DNA of 64,000 nt from JAGVIE01 sp964520905 (GTDB lineage: Bacteria > Bacteroidota > Ignavibacteria > UBA10030 > SZUA-254): contig CAZFQL010000004.1 of the NCBI GenBank assembly GCA_964520905.1, positions 1 through 64,000 of the forward strand, given 5' to 3'. This document shows positions 54,104 through 63,422 of this stretch, piece after piece; position 1 is the first letter of the stretch; each line of letters begins with the position of its first letter. A model generated the notes under the pieces. The model was not told the DNA's origin. It saw nothing but the letters and a program-made list of their open reading frames with translations, and ran no database searches. A program made the position numbers and the translations under genes.

Positions 54104-54873
54104 TAATAGATATCGGCAATACAAATGCTGTGTTTGGATTTTTTTTAAAAGGTAAATTCATACTAGACCGGAGAATATCAAGCAAAGCCGCAAGAACAGA
54201 AGACGAATTATTCATCCTGCTGAAGCATTTCTGTGAGCAGTCGAAAATATCACCTGAGGGGTTACAGGGGGTTGTGATTGCGTCGGTAGTTCCGGATGCG
54301 ACTCTTTTGTTCAGTAAGATGTTTAAAAAGTATCTTAAGCTATTGCCGGTGATAATATCCGGAACGATTGATGTCGGCATCAAAATTCCGTACGATGATC
54401 CGGCAAAATTAGGCGCAGATAGAATATGCGGTGTGGTAGCCGCGCTACAGAAGTTCGGCGGTCCTGCCATTATTGTTGACTTCGGAACGGCGACCACGTA
54501 TGACGTTCTTTCTAGTAAAGGCGAATATCTTGGCGGCGTGATTGCGCCCGGGATTGAAACCTCCGCGGCAGAACTCTTCAAGAGAACCGCCAAACTTCCC
54601 AGAACGGAACTTCTATTTCCGGCATCGATCATTGCCACAAATACCAAAAACGCAATTCAATCGGGGGTTATGTTCGCCGCGGTAGATGCTTTTGAGGGGA
54701 TGGTGCGTCGTCTTAGGCGGACTGCCGGCAAATACGCGACAGTAGTTGCTACAGGCGGTTATGCGTCTCTAATTTCCGAGATGACAAGCGAAATAAAATA
54801 TATGGAACCGAATCTTGTTCTCGAGGGAGCCCGGCTGATTTACGAACATAATATTAAAAAAGGGAAGAAATAA
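54094..54873 (+). CDS. coaX: Type III pantothenate kinase
   Basis: 259 aa. Phosphorylates pantothenate as the first step of CoA biosynthesis, needing a monovalent cation and not regulated by CoA. It has the ASKHA fold motifs LLVIDIGNTNAVFG (phosphate 1), VDFGTATTYDVL (phosphate 2) and GGVIAPGIETSA; GADRICG and VATGGYASLI are also present. It overlaps birA by ten bases; together the two supply biotin and CoA-linked cofactor functions, a common pairing. Confidence 0.96.
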   Translation: MLLVIDIGNTNAVFGFFLKGKFILDRRISSKAARTEDELFILLKHFCEQSKISPEGLQGVVIASVVPDATLLFSKMFKKYLKLLPVIISGTIDVGIKIPYDDPAKLGADRICGVVAALQKFGGPAIIVDFGTATTYDVLSSKGEYLGGVIAPGIETSAAELFKRTAKLPRTELLFPASIIATNTKNAIQSGVMFAAVDAFEGMVRRLRRTAGKYATVVATGGYASLISEMTSEIKYMEPNLVLEGARLIYEHNIKKGKK

Positions 54874-55088
54874 AAACTCATAAATCGGGCACGCTATAAG
54901 ACAAATCATAACATCTGCTAAGAATTGATTTGGAGAGAAAACGAATTTCTCATCTAAATTATAATCATCTTTTGATTTCGCTTGCAGGTAGCGCAAAAAT
55001 AAACCGTAACCTGAAGCGAATAGCACTAAAATTACCTGCTTTTTATATACTTCCTTGATTCTCACACCATGTTTTCTTATTATAAAAC

Positions 55089-56090
55089 ATGAAGAGTGAC
55101 AAACAGCCGTTAATCGATTTCGACAACGTATATAATAAGCACAAAGAACGTATTGAGCGAAGAATCAAATTTCTTTTTCGCAGGCATTCGCCCGTATCGG
55201 TATACGATCCCATCCGGTACATTCTTAACTCGGGAGGTAAACGATTCCGCGCTGTGCTTACGCTTCTTTCGTGCGAAGCGGTAGGGGGCAGTGCGTCTGC
55301 CGCTCTTGATGCCGCGACTGCGATTGAAATTCTGCATAACTTTACGCTTGTCCATGACGATGTAATGGATCATGCCGATCTTCGGCGCGGTAAACCGACC
55401 GTTCACAATAAATGGGATGAAAATATCGCTATACTTTCAGGCGACGAAATGATCGCGCAGGCGTACCACACATTGTTAAAAACTGATTCACGGCAGATAA
55501 AAAAAATTCTTTCTGTCTATACCGACGCTCTTATTCAAGTATGCGAAGGACAGGGATTCGACAAGGAGTTTGAAACCAGAAAAAATGTTACCATGGAAGA
55601 TTATTTTGATATGATCGCGAAGAAAACCGGCAGAGTTATTGCCGCATCGGCTCAGATCGGCGCACTGATCGGCGGCGGTACAATACGTCAAATTACAATA
55701 CTTCGAAAATTTGGAGAACACGTAGGAAAAGCATTTCAGGTTATGGACGATCTTTTGGATATTGTTGGAAACGCCGGGGAGTTTGGCAAAAAAATCGGGG
55801 GCGATGTACGCGAAGGTAAAAAAACTTATTTGTTATTGAAAGCAAGAGCGATGGCAAGAGGAAATGAACAGAGAATTTTACAATCTATAGTTCCGGGGAA
55901 CAGTTATACACAAGCGCGGATCAAGCAGGTGAGAGCAATTTATCAAAGAACCGGCGCAATAGATATGGCACACGCCGAAATCACCCGGAGTACAAAGCAA
56001 GCCCAGCATGAACTTGCAAAATTGCCGGCTGGACGCGCTTCGTCGACGCTGTTTTGGCTTTCTAATCAACTGTTAGAACGAAGCGCATAA
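55089..56090 (+). CDS. Polyprenyl diphosphate synthase, trans type
   Basis: 333 aa. Chain-elongating prenyltransferase, supplying the isoprenoid tail for quinones or carriers. It carries GGKRFR (49-54), the first Asp-rich motif DDVMDHADLRRGKPTVH (90-), the second DDLLDIVGN (220-), and KTGRVIAAS. The residues before the FARM (F85 T86 in HNFTLVHDDVMD) suit long-chain products, but the chain length is not clear from sequence. The start at 55089 has no obvious ribosome site, and the 215-base gap from coaX holds nothing recognised. Four bases later comes HPr. Confidence 0.9.
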   Translation: MKSDKQPLIDFDNVYNKHKERIERRIKFLFRRHSPVSVYDPIRYILNSGGKRFRAVLTLLSCEAVGGSASAALDAATAIEILHNFTLVHDDVMDHADLRRGKPTVHNKWDENIAILSGDEMIAQAYHTLLKTDSRQIKKILSVYTDALIQVCEGQGFDKEFETRKNVTMEDYFDMIAKKTGRVIAASAQIGALIGGGTIRQITILRKFGEHVGKAFQVMDDLLDIVGNAGEFGKKIGGDVREGKKTYLLLKARAMARGNEQRILQSIVPGNSYTQARIKQVRAIYQRTGAIDMAHAEITRSTKQAQHELAKLPAGRASSTLFWLSNQLLERSA

Positions 56091-56094
56091 CGAT

Positions 56095-56358
56095 ATGGTT
56101 GAGCGTGAGATCACGATAAAAAACCGCAGTGGTTTGCACACCAGGCCCGCTGCAACCCTGGTGAAAACTGCGGCTGGATTCAAATCGGATTTTTTAATAT
56201 ATAAAGATGGCATGGAAATTAACGGAAAAAGCATTATTGGCGTAATGACGCTCGCCGCAGAGCAAGGAGCAGCGCTTCTTCTAAAGTTCGAAGGTCCCGA
56301 TGAAGAAAGTGCGGCTACAGCGGTAGTGGATTTGTTCGAACGTGGTTTTGATGAGTGA
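56095..56358 (+). CDS. ptsH: HPr phosphocarrier protein
   Basis: 87 aa, complete. It carries His15 in GLHTRPAA, the residue phosphorylated by enzyme I, and Ser46 in NGKSIIGVM, the regulatory site known in Gram-positive HPr. The helical and strand pattern is standard. It precedes ptsI by three bases, and no sugar-specific EII gene lies in this window. Only a general or regulatory role can be claimed. Confidence 0.95.
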   Translation: MVEREITIKNRSGLHTRPAATLVKTAAGFKSDFLIYKDGMEINGKSIIGVMTLAAEQGAALLLKFEGPDEESAATAVVDLFERGFDE

Positions 56359-56361
56359 ACA

Positions 56362-58128
56362 ATGATAGACGGCTCAGCGAATAAAAAAGAAATTATTCTG
56401 AAGGGGATCCCGGCATCTCACGGCATTGCCATCGGCTCAGCGTATATTTTCATAAAAGATAATCCGATTGTTGAAGAACGGACTGTCGGAGAGGCAGATA
56501 TCCTGTCCGAGATTGATCGTCTCAATCGGGCTATCGAAAAATCATTTAAGGAACTGAATAAGATTCTTGTTTTTGCTCAGGAGAAGATCGGCGAAGCGAA
56601 AGCAAAAATTCTTGAAGCGCAGATGATGGTGCTCGAAGATCAGGTGCTGATGAACTCAATTCGAAAACGTATTCACTCGGAAAAGAAAAACGTTGAATTC
56701 ATTGTAAGCGACGAGATCGGGAAGTATTGCGCTCTTATGCTCAAAGCGCAGGATGAGTACATGCATGAGCGCGCGCACGACATGGAAGATTTGAAAAACC
56801 GCATCATTCGTAACCTGCGGCAGGAACGGCTTGTATCGCGGCTCGAAGGCTCTGTTATTATTGTTGCGCACACCCTCACACCGGTGGACACTATGATTCT
56901 CAGTCGAAATCATGTTCTCGGTTACGCTACAGATCGCGGAGGCATCACCTCGCATGCGGCGTTGTTCTCCCGCGCTTTAAAAATTCCGGCAATTGTAGGG
57001 CTTGGCGATGTAAGTCGGCAAATCACAACAGGTGACACGCTTATACTAGATGGTTACAGCGGCACTCTTATTGTTCGCCCGACCGAAGCACACATCGAAG
57101 AATTCAAAAAAAAGCAAGAAAGAATGCTCAAGTTCGAAAAGGAGCTTGAGCCACTGAAAGACCTTTCTGCCGAAACAAAGGATGGCCACCGTATTGAACT
57201 CTCGGCGAACATCGAATTAATAGATGAGCTTGATTATGTTGTTGTGCAAGGATCGCAAGGAGTGGGTTTGTACCGCACCGAAAGCCTTCTTATTGATCGC
57301 GATGATTTCCCCTCCGAAGAAGAGCAGTACATTGAATATAAAAAGTTTGCCGAGCGCATCTACCCGCATCGCGTTATAATGCGGACGTTCGATGTAGGCG
57401 GCGATAAAATATCTGCGGCTGTTGCCGAGGAGTCAAATCCATTTCTTGGCTGGCGCGGCATTCGTGTCGGCTTAGACCGCCCCGAATTACTTATGGACCA
57501 GATCCGCGCTATACTCCGGGCAAGCGCAAAGAAGAATGTAGCAATCATGTTCCCGATGATTAGCACTCTTGCCGAGGTACTGAAAGCAAAGGAATATATC
57601 AAGAAAGCAAAAGCAGAGCTGCGCGCCCAGGGCATAAAGTTCCACGATAAAATTCCCATCGGCGTTATGATTGAAGTTCCATCGGCAGCGCTTGTAGTTT
57701 CACAGATAGCCGCCGAAGTTGATTTCCTAAGCGTCGGGTCTAATGATTTAACGCAATATCTTCTTGCAGTCGACAGAGGCAACACACTCGTTTCCAAACT
57801 TTATCGTGAGTTTGATCCGAGCGTTATCATTACGCTGAAACATATCATCAATGGCGGACATAAACAGGGAATCTGGGTCGGTATTTGCGGTGAAATGGCG
57901 GGACATCCGCTTGCCGTGCCGCTTCTTGTTGGGCTTGGTATGAATGAGCTGAGCGTGGTACCTGCAATTCTACCCGAGGTCAAAAAGATTATACGCTCGC
58001 TAAATTACAGTGATGCACAGGAGATGGCGACGAAAGCTCTCACCCTCTCCACCAGCGATGAGATTGAAAAACTCGCGCTCAAGTTCTTCCGGAAGCATTT
58101 CCCGGATATACCGATTAACGACGATTAA
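56362..58128 (+). CDS. ptsI: Phosphoenolpyruvate-protein phosphotransferase (PTS enzyme I)
   Basis: 588 aa, full length. Autophosphorylates from PEP and passes phosphate to HPr. The N-terminal HPr-binding and phospho-His domain has RGGITSHAALFSRALKIPAIVG with His198. The linker and PEP-binding TIM barrel contain RTESLLIDRD, MRTFDVGGDK, MIEVPSAA, FLSVGSNDLTQYLLAVDR and GICGEMAG, all with the expected residues. There is no GAF domain, so it is the sugar-PTS type EI, not EI-Ntr. It sits in an operon with HPr and a polyprenyl synthase. Confidence 0.97.
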   Translation: MIDGSANKKEIILKGIPASHGIAIGSAYIFIKDNPIVEERTVGEADILSEIDRLNRAIEKSFKELNKILVFAQEKIGEAKAKILEAQMMVLEDQVLMNSIRKRIHSEKKNVEFIVSDEIGKYCALMLKAQDEYMHERAHDMEDLKNRIIRNLRQERLVSRLEGSVIIVAHTLTPVDTMILSRNHVLGYATDRGGITSHAALFSRALKIPAIVGLGDVSRQITTGDTLILDGYSGTLIVRPTEAHIEEFKKKQERMLKFEKELEPLKDLSAETKDGHRIELSANIELIDELDYVVVQGSQGVGLYRTESLLIDRDDFPSEEEQYIEYKKFAERIYPHRVIMRTFDVGGDKISAAVAEESNPFLGWRGIRVGLDRPELLMDQIRAILRASAKKNVAIMFPMISTLAEVLKAKEYIKKAKAELRAQGIKFHDKIPIGVMIEVPSAALVVSQIAAEVDFLSVGSNDLTQYLLAVDRGNTLVSKLYREFDPSVIITLKHIINGGHKQGIWVGICGEMAGHPLAVPLLVGLGMNELSVVPAILPEVKKIIRSLNYSDAQEMATKALTLSTSDEIEKLALKFFRKHFPDIPINDD

Positions 58129-58164
58129 AAATTTTTATTGCCCAATAACAATTAACGGACACAT

Positions 58165-59214
58165 ATGAAACAAATTAGCATTCAGCGGTACGATAGATCG
58201 GAATTCCGGCAACTACTCATCGATTTTCCAAAACAAGTTGAAGATGCAGTACGAATCGGGAAGAAATTCTCTCCACCAAACAAACGATTACACATTAACA
58301 ATATTGTTGTTAGCGGTTTAGGCGGCTCGGCGATTGGCGGAGATCTTCTACGTTCGTATCTCGCCGGAGAAATCACTATCCCGTTCGTTGTTAACCGGCA
58401 TTATTGTTTGCCGGAGTTCGTCGATGGGCGAACGCTTGTAGTCATCTCAAGCTACTCAGGTAACACAGAAGAAACGATTGCCGCACACGCCGATGCAAAG
58501 AAACGCAAGGCGAGAGTTCTTTGTATTAGCTCAAATGGTGAGACGGCGCAAATGGCTAAGAAATTCAAGCAACCGCTTATAACAATTCCAAAAGGTTATC
58601 CTCCGCGCGCGGCGCTTGGATATTCTTTCTTCCCGATGCTCATGGCATTCACTAAAATGAAGCTGATCAAACCGAGAGAAGCGGATATAAAAGAGACCAT
58701 CTCGATGCTGAAGAAGAAATCAAAAGAATACGGCGCGCTTAGCGACAAGAATCCGGCATTCCGGCTTGCGAAACAGTTGTTCATGAAGCTTCCGATTATT
58801 TACACTGCCGCCGAGAGATTCGATGTTGTAAACCTGCGCTGGCGCGGACAGATTGCGGAGAACGCCAAACAGCTTGCATTCGGGCATGTACTGCCGGAGA
58901 TGAACCACAACGAACTTGTCGGGTGGAAAGTTTTACGCCGGATGATGGAAGAAGATATGGTTGTTCTTTTCCTGCGCGATAAGTTCGATCACGAGCGCGT
59001 GCAATTGAGGATGAATATCACGAAGGATATAGTTAACCAATACGCTTCGAAGGTGATTGAAGTTCACAGTGAAGGAAAATCGCTCCTTACCCGCATGTTC
59101 TCGCTGATATACTTAGGCGACTGGGTGAGCTATTACCTTGCTATCTTAAACGGCGTTGACCCGACTCCGGTGAAAGTGATAGATTATTTGAAGAACGAGC
59201 TGGGAAAAGTATGA
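58165..59214 (+). CDS. Bifunctional phosphoglucose/phosphomannose isomerase
   Basis: 349 aa. SIS-fold isomerase of the PGI/PMI type (known from archaea and some bacteria), interconverting fructose-6-P with glucose-6-P or mannose-6-P. The N-terminal SIS domain has IVVSGLGGSAIGGD and SSYSGNTEETI; the catalytic block PEMNHNELVGW has the conserved Glu and His. It lies 36 bases after ptsI on the same strand. It links central sugar phosphate to the HPr/EI operon, though a direct connection is inference. Confidence 0.9.
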   Translation: MKQISIQRYDRSEFRQLLIDFPKQVEDAVRIGKKFSPPNKRLHINNIVVSGLGGSAIGGDLLRSYLAGEITIPFVVNRHYCLPEFVDGRTLVVISSYSGNTEETIAAHADAKKRKARVLCISSNGETAQMAKKFKQPLITIPKGYPPRAALGYSFFPMLMAFTKMKLIKPREADIKETISMLKKKSKEYGALSDKNPAFRLAKQLFMKLPIIYTAAERFDVVNLRWRGQIAENAKQLAFGHVLPEMNHNELVGWKVLRRMMEEDMVVLFLRDKFDHERVQLRMNITKDIVNQYASKVIEVHSEGKSLLTRMFSLIYLGDWVSYYLAILNGVDPTPVKVIDYLKNELGKV

Positions 59215-59412
59215 AGATAATCCAATAGGAGATATTGAGTAAGGTATAGCGGCAACCGGAAATAAAAATCCGGATCATAACTTTTAAATTGCGAATATCA
59301 GTTGGTTTACATCTCTGTGCCTCAACGGCAAACATTCTAACCGCAGAGGCGCAAAAAGCACAGAAGATTATTTACCTCCTGAAATATTCAAATCAGAAAC
59401 AACTCTTTCAGT

Positions 59413-62262
59413 ATGTTTAATCGGCTAATAAAATATCTTCTAATCTTCCCGATTCTCACAACTTCTGCATCTCCCCAATTCTTTTACTTTGGTAGGAATA
59501 AAGTCCAGTACACCAGTTTCGATTGGCATGTTCTGAAGACCGAGCACTTCGATATCTATTATTATCAGGAAATGAAAGACCTTGCAGAGCGAGGAGCTTA
59601 TTTTGCCGAGGAGAGTTACAAAATTCTTGAGGAGAAGTTTCTCCACAATGTATCTAACCGCATACCTCTTATATTTTACAGCTCGCATCTTCACTTTCAG
59701 CAGACGAACGTAACATCCGGCATGGTTCCGGAAGGGGTAGGAGGTTTTTTTGAATTCATCAAGGGACGCGTTGTAATTCCATACTCCGGTTCGATGTGGG
59801 AATTCAGGCATGTTATAAGGCACGAGCTTGTGCACGTCTTCATGAACAGCAAAATAAACCGTGTACTGCTCGACCACCGGATAATTCAGGATCACCTGCC
59901 GCCGCTCTGGTTTATCGAAGGATTGGCTGAATACTGGTCGAGCGAGTGGGACACGCAGGCAGAGATGGTTATGCGAGACGCAGTTGTGAGTAATTATGTT
60001 GTTCCGCTGGATAACATGGACGATATTTACGGAACATATCTGATGTATAAAGAGGGTCAGAATCTTCTTCAGTTTATTGCCGAACATTACGGCGAGGAAA
60101 AGATACTCCTGTTAATGGAAAATTTTTGGAAGTCGAATTCATTCGAGGATGTTTTCAAGATAACAATAGGCGGGAATTACAAAGAATTTGATGAAGAGTG
60201 GATCTATGCACTGAAGAAAAAATATTATCCTCTTCTTGCCGGCGCCGATCAGCCGAGCGGGATCACCGCGCCGATTGTGACGGATGGATTCAACTCCAAG
60301 CCCGTTTTTTACAAGGAGGACGGCAAAAAAGAAATATTGTTCATCGGCAACCGCACCGGCTATACAAGCATATATCGGATAAATCTTGACAGCATTATGG
60401 GCAGAAAGGAATTCAAGCCGTCACTTTTAATTCAAGGAGAAAAAACCGATGAGTTTGAGGCGTTTCATCTTTTCCAGAGCAAGTTGGATATTTCAAAAAA
60501 CGGCGTGCTTGCTTTCATTACCAAGAGCGGCGAAAACGATGCGCTTCATTTTTTTGATTTAAAGAATAATCGGCTTGCAAAGACATATAACTTCAAAGAC
60601 CTTGTTGTAATCGGTTCGCCGTCATGGTCGCCGGATGGAAAACGGATTGTATTTACCTCTATCGATAAATCCGGGACGAACGATTTGTATATATGGGACA
60701 TCGAAAACGAAAAACTATCGCGCCTGACCAACGATATATATGACGAGCGCGATCCGGAATGGCAGCCATTCGGGGATAATATAGTATTCATATCCGACCG
60801 TACTCCTTACGGCAAGCATGGGAAATATAATTTGTTTGGTTACAACACAGCATCGAGTACCATCAGCTATATAACGTACGGTAATGAGAGTTATTACGCT
60901 CCGCGGTTTTCTCCCGATGGTCGGGCGCTTATACTTACATCCGATGTCGGCGGGACACGGAATGTGTGGATGATGAAACTTGATTCGCTGATGCAGTCTA
61001 AGGAGATGCGAAAGATTACCCGTTTCACAACGGCAGCATTCGATCCGGCTTGGGCTGACAGTAATTTGGTTTTCGTTGCTTTTGAGAACTTTGGCTTCCA
61101 GATTCGATTCATCAAGGATGTGTATGTCGTGTACGATTCTTCAACGGAAATTCGACCGCTTAGTTTCCTTGTAGCGGAACCTCGATGGTCGCCGCAATCG
61201 GTAGCCGGCACCTCGGAAGTTCAATCGCTGAAATACACAGGAGAGTACAGCTTAGATCTTGCGCAAAGTCAGATTGCGACCGATCCTGTATTCGGCACAT
61301 CGGGCGGCGCATTTCTGGCAATGAGCGATATACTCGGCAACGAGCAGTATAATTTTCTCTTATACAACACGGCGCAAAGCACCGATGAACTGCTTTCGAG
61401 TTTCAATATTGCAATCTCCAGGGTTTCGTTGCAGAAGCGCACTAATTATTCTGTCGGAATATATCGTTTCAGCGGAAGGCGATACGATCTTACCGATCCC
61501 GACGAATTTTTTTACGAGAGGGTCTTTGGCGGTTATTTTGCATTGAGTTATCCGCTCTCGAAGTTTAGGCGGATATCTCTTACAACAAGTCTCAGTCATT
61601 CCGAGAAAGATGTTACCGGTGAGGGTGGATTTGTTTCCGGTTCAGGCGGTATAGATTTTTCACGGCGGGCTTTGTTTCTATCGAATGCGATTTCATTCAC
61701 ACACGATAATTCCCTGTGGGGACCGAGCGGACCGCTCGACGGAAACCGATTCAACGTTACGCTCGCCTATACGAGCGATATTCAATATTCCAACGCTAAT
61801 TATTATTCGATTATCTTAGACTACCGATATTATTTACGTTTATCATTGCGTTCCGCTTACGCCGTGCGGGCGTGGTTGTTTTATAATGATGGTCAGGAAG
61901 CCCGGCGTTTCTTCATGGGCGGTAGTTGGGATTTACGCGGATATCCCCGATGGTCTATTCGTGGTAAAAAATTGTGGCTGATAAGTCAGGAGCTTAGGTA
62001 TCCATTTATCGATCAGTTCACCGTAAAGTTTCCGTTTGTCGGGATCGCGCTTTTCGGAATACGCGGCGCATTATTTTTCGATGCAGGCAATGCCTGGGAC
62101 AATGATTATTCGGAAACGCTCGCTTCCGTTGGCTCCGGCGTTCGTCTGAACCTGGGAAACATCATTGTGCTTCGTTACGATATCGGCAAGCGATTGGAAA
62201 ATAATTTCAGCAAAATCCAGGATGGTTTATTCTATCAATTTTTCTTCGGATGGGATTTTTAA
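59413..62262 (+). CDS. Outer-membrane fusion: MA-type metallopeptidase, TolB-like propeller and Omp85-type barrel
   Basis: 949 aa. Signal peptide (1-22). The first domain (about 35-270) is a gluzincin of the peptidase-MA type: HELVH at 137-141 and a third zinc ligand in WFIEGLAEYWS (Glu169 or Glu173). A WD40/TolB-like PD40 propeller follows (about 290-560; SPSWSPDGKRIVFTS, DPEWQPFGDNIVFIS). The C-terminal ~300 residues form a BamA/surface-antigen type beta-barrel (FFMGGSWDLRGYPR, ELRYPF, ALFFDAGNAW, FFFGWDF with the terminal aromatic). The peptidase probably faces the periplasm. It overlaps the start of the next gene. Confidence 0.9.
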   Translation: MFNRLIKYLLIFPILTTSASPQFFYFGRNKVQYTSFDWHVLKTEHFDIYYYQEMKDLAERGAYFAEESYKILEEKFLHNVSNRIPLIFYSSHLHFQQTNVTSGMVPEGVGGFFEFIKGRVVIPYSGSMWEFRHVIRHELVHVFMNSKINRVLLDHRIIQDHLPPLWFIEGLAEYWSSEWDTQAEMVMRDAVVSNYVVPLDNMDDIYGTYLMYKEGQNLLQFIAEHYGEEKILLLMENFWKSNSFEDVFKITIGGNYKEFDEEWIYALKKKYYPLLAGADQPSGITAPIVTDGFNSKPVFYKEDGKKEILFIGNRTGYTSIYRINLDSIMGRKEFKPSLLIQGEKTDEFEAFHLFQSKLDISKNGVLAFITKSGENDALHFFDLKNNRLAKTYNFKDLVVIGSPSWSPDGKRIVFTSIDKSGTNDLYIWDIENEKLSRLTNDIYDERDPEWQPFGDNIVFISDRTPYGKHGKYNLFGYNTASSTISYITYGNESYYAPRFSPDGRALILTSDVGGTRNVWMMKLDSLMQSKEMRKITRFTTAAFDPAWADSNLVFVAFENFGFQIRFIKDVYVVYDSSTEIRPLSFLVAEPRWSPQSVAGTSEVQSLKYTGEYSLDLAQSQIATDPVFGTSGGAFLAMSDILGNEQYNFLLYNTAQSTDELLSSFNIAISRVSLQKRTNYSVGIYRFSGRRYDLTDPDEFFYERVFGGYFALSYPLSKFRRISLTTSLSHSEKDVTGEGGFVSGSGGIDFSRRALFLSNAISFTHDNSLWGPSGPLDGNRFNVTLAYTSDIQYSNANYYSIILDYRYYLRLSLRSAYAVRAWLFYNDGQEARRFFMGGSWDLRGYPRWSIRGKKLWLISQELRYPFIDQFTVKFPFVGIALFGIRGALFFDAGNAWDNDYSETLASVGSGVRLNLGNIIVLRYDIGKRLENNFSKIQDGLFYQFFFGWDF

Positions 62263-63422
62263 TGATGAACAGAAAATTGCAAACAGTTTTTTTACTCTTA
62301 CTGTTCATGTTTTTTGGATGCGCTCATTATCGGCTCAGAATACCGGCGGCGCTTCCAAACGACAGCGACTGGCGAATGTATGGCGGAGGCATTGGAAGAA
62401 ATAATGTAGCTCACCATGCAGTTGCACCGCCATTGGATTCAACATGGGAATACAATGCAGAAGCGGGGTTCAGCCCTTCTACGGCAGTAGCCGCCGGAAA
62501 TTTATTATACATCGGCAATTTAATCGGAGAAATTCATGTTGTAACCATCGATGCCGGCGAAAAAATCGGAGTATACGATTTTGGTTCTGCAATTGTTGGA
62601 ACTCCTGTTATTGAGAGCGACATGATGTACGTTGCCCTTGCAAACGATAATGAAGGGTTAAAAGCTTATAATTTGAGCGAAGCTCGGATCAAGTGGCAAA
62701 TGGCTGTCGGGGATATTGAAACCTCACCGCTGATTATTGGGAATAAATTACTTGCCACGGTGCTGGATGGGAAACTTGTCTGCGTCGATAAAGAAAGCGG
62801 AGATATTCTCTGGACATACCAAATTGCACCCGGAAGCAAAACAAATCTTATTCATTCATCACCAGCCAGCAATGGAAATACGGTTGTGTTCGGGTGTGAC
62901 AATGGCGCGGTTTACGGCGTGAATGTAAACACAGGACAATTGCAATGGAGCGCGAAAACACGTTCAGCCGTTTTTTCGTCACCATCAATTCGCGACGGAA
63001 GGGTTTATTTGGGTTCCACCGACAGCACATTTTATGCGTTAGACGTTTCAACCGGCAAGCAATTATGGGTGAAACATCTCGCAGGTAAAATACACAACTC
63101 CCAGGCAGTTGATCAAAATCATGTTTATACTTCCGTTGTTGGGGGAGAAATTTACTGTTTGAATTCAGACGACGGACAAATTATCTGGAAAACCAATATC
63201 GACGGCGTCATCAATTCTTCACCGATACTTTCGGGAGATGTACTGTACATAGGAACGCTGAATAAAATACTATATGCGATTGATGTTCACACTGGCAGTA
63301 TTCTCTGGCAGTACAAAACAAAAGGGCGCATTAAATCGATGCCAATTGTATTCAAAAATCATCTCTTCTTATTTACTGAAGATAGATCGGTGATTTCATT
63401 TGAAGATAATAACCGAAAATGA
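62262..63422 (+). CDS. PQQ-type beta-propeller lipoprotein
   Basis: 386 aa, starting at the ATG that overlaps the previous stop (TAATGATG). The lipobox FFGC is preceded by MMNRKLQTVFLLLLFMF. The remainder is a BamB-like or PQQ-dehydrogenase-like propeller with repeated blades (GNLLYIGNLIGEIHVVTIDAGEKIG, GDILWTYQ, VYALDVSTGKQLW and similar). No PQQ-binding residues can be checked, so it is more likely a BamB-type scaffold. It is translationally coupled with the Omp85 fusion upstream and the PEGA protein downstream, consistent with one outer-membrane assembly complex. Confidence 0.9.
   Translation: MMNRKLQTVFLLLLFMFFGCAHYRLRIPAALPNDSDWRMYGGGIGRNNVAHHAVAPPLDSTWEYNAEAGFSPSTAVAAGNLLYIGNLIGEIHVVTIDAGEKIGVYDFGSAIVGTPVIESDMMYVALANDNEGLKAYNLSEARIKWQMAVGDIETSPLIIGNKLLATVLDGKLVCVDKESGDILWTYQIAPGSKTNLIHSSPASNGNTVVFGCDNGAVYGVNVNTGQLQWSAKTRSAVFSSPSIRDGRVYLGSTDSTFYALDVSTGKQLWVKHLAGKIHNSQAVDQNHVYTSVVGGEIYCLNSDDGQIIWKTNIDGVINSSPILSGDVLYIGTLNKILYAIDVHTGSILWQYKTKGRIKSMPIVFKNHLFLFTEDRSVISFEDNNRK

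Noticed and set aside
54769..55065. Minus-strand 98-aa ORF between coaX and the prenyl synthase
   Set aside because: About a third overlaps the end of coaX, with no ribosome site and no recognisable domain.
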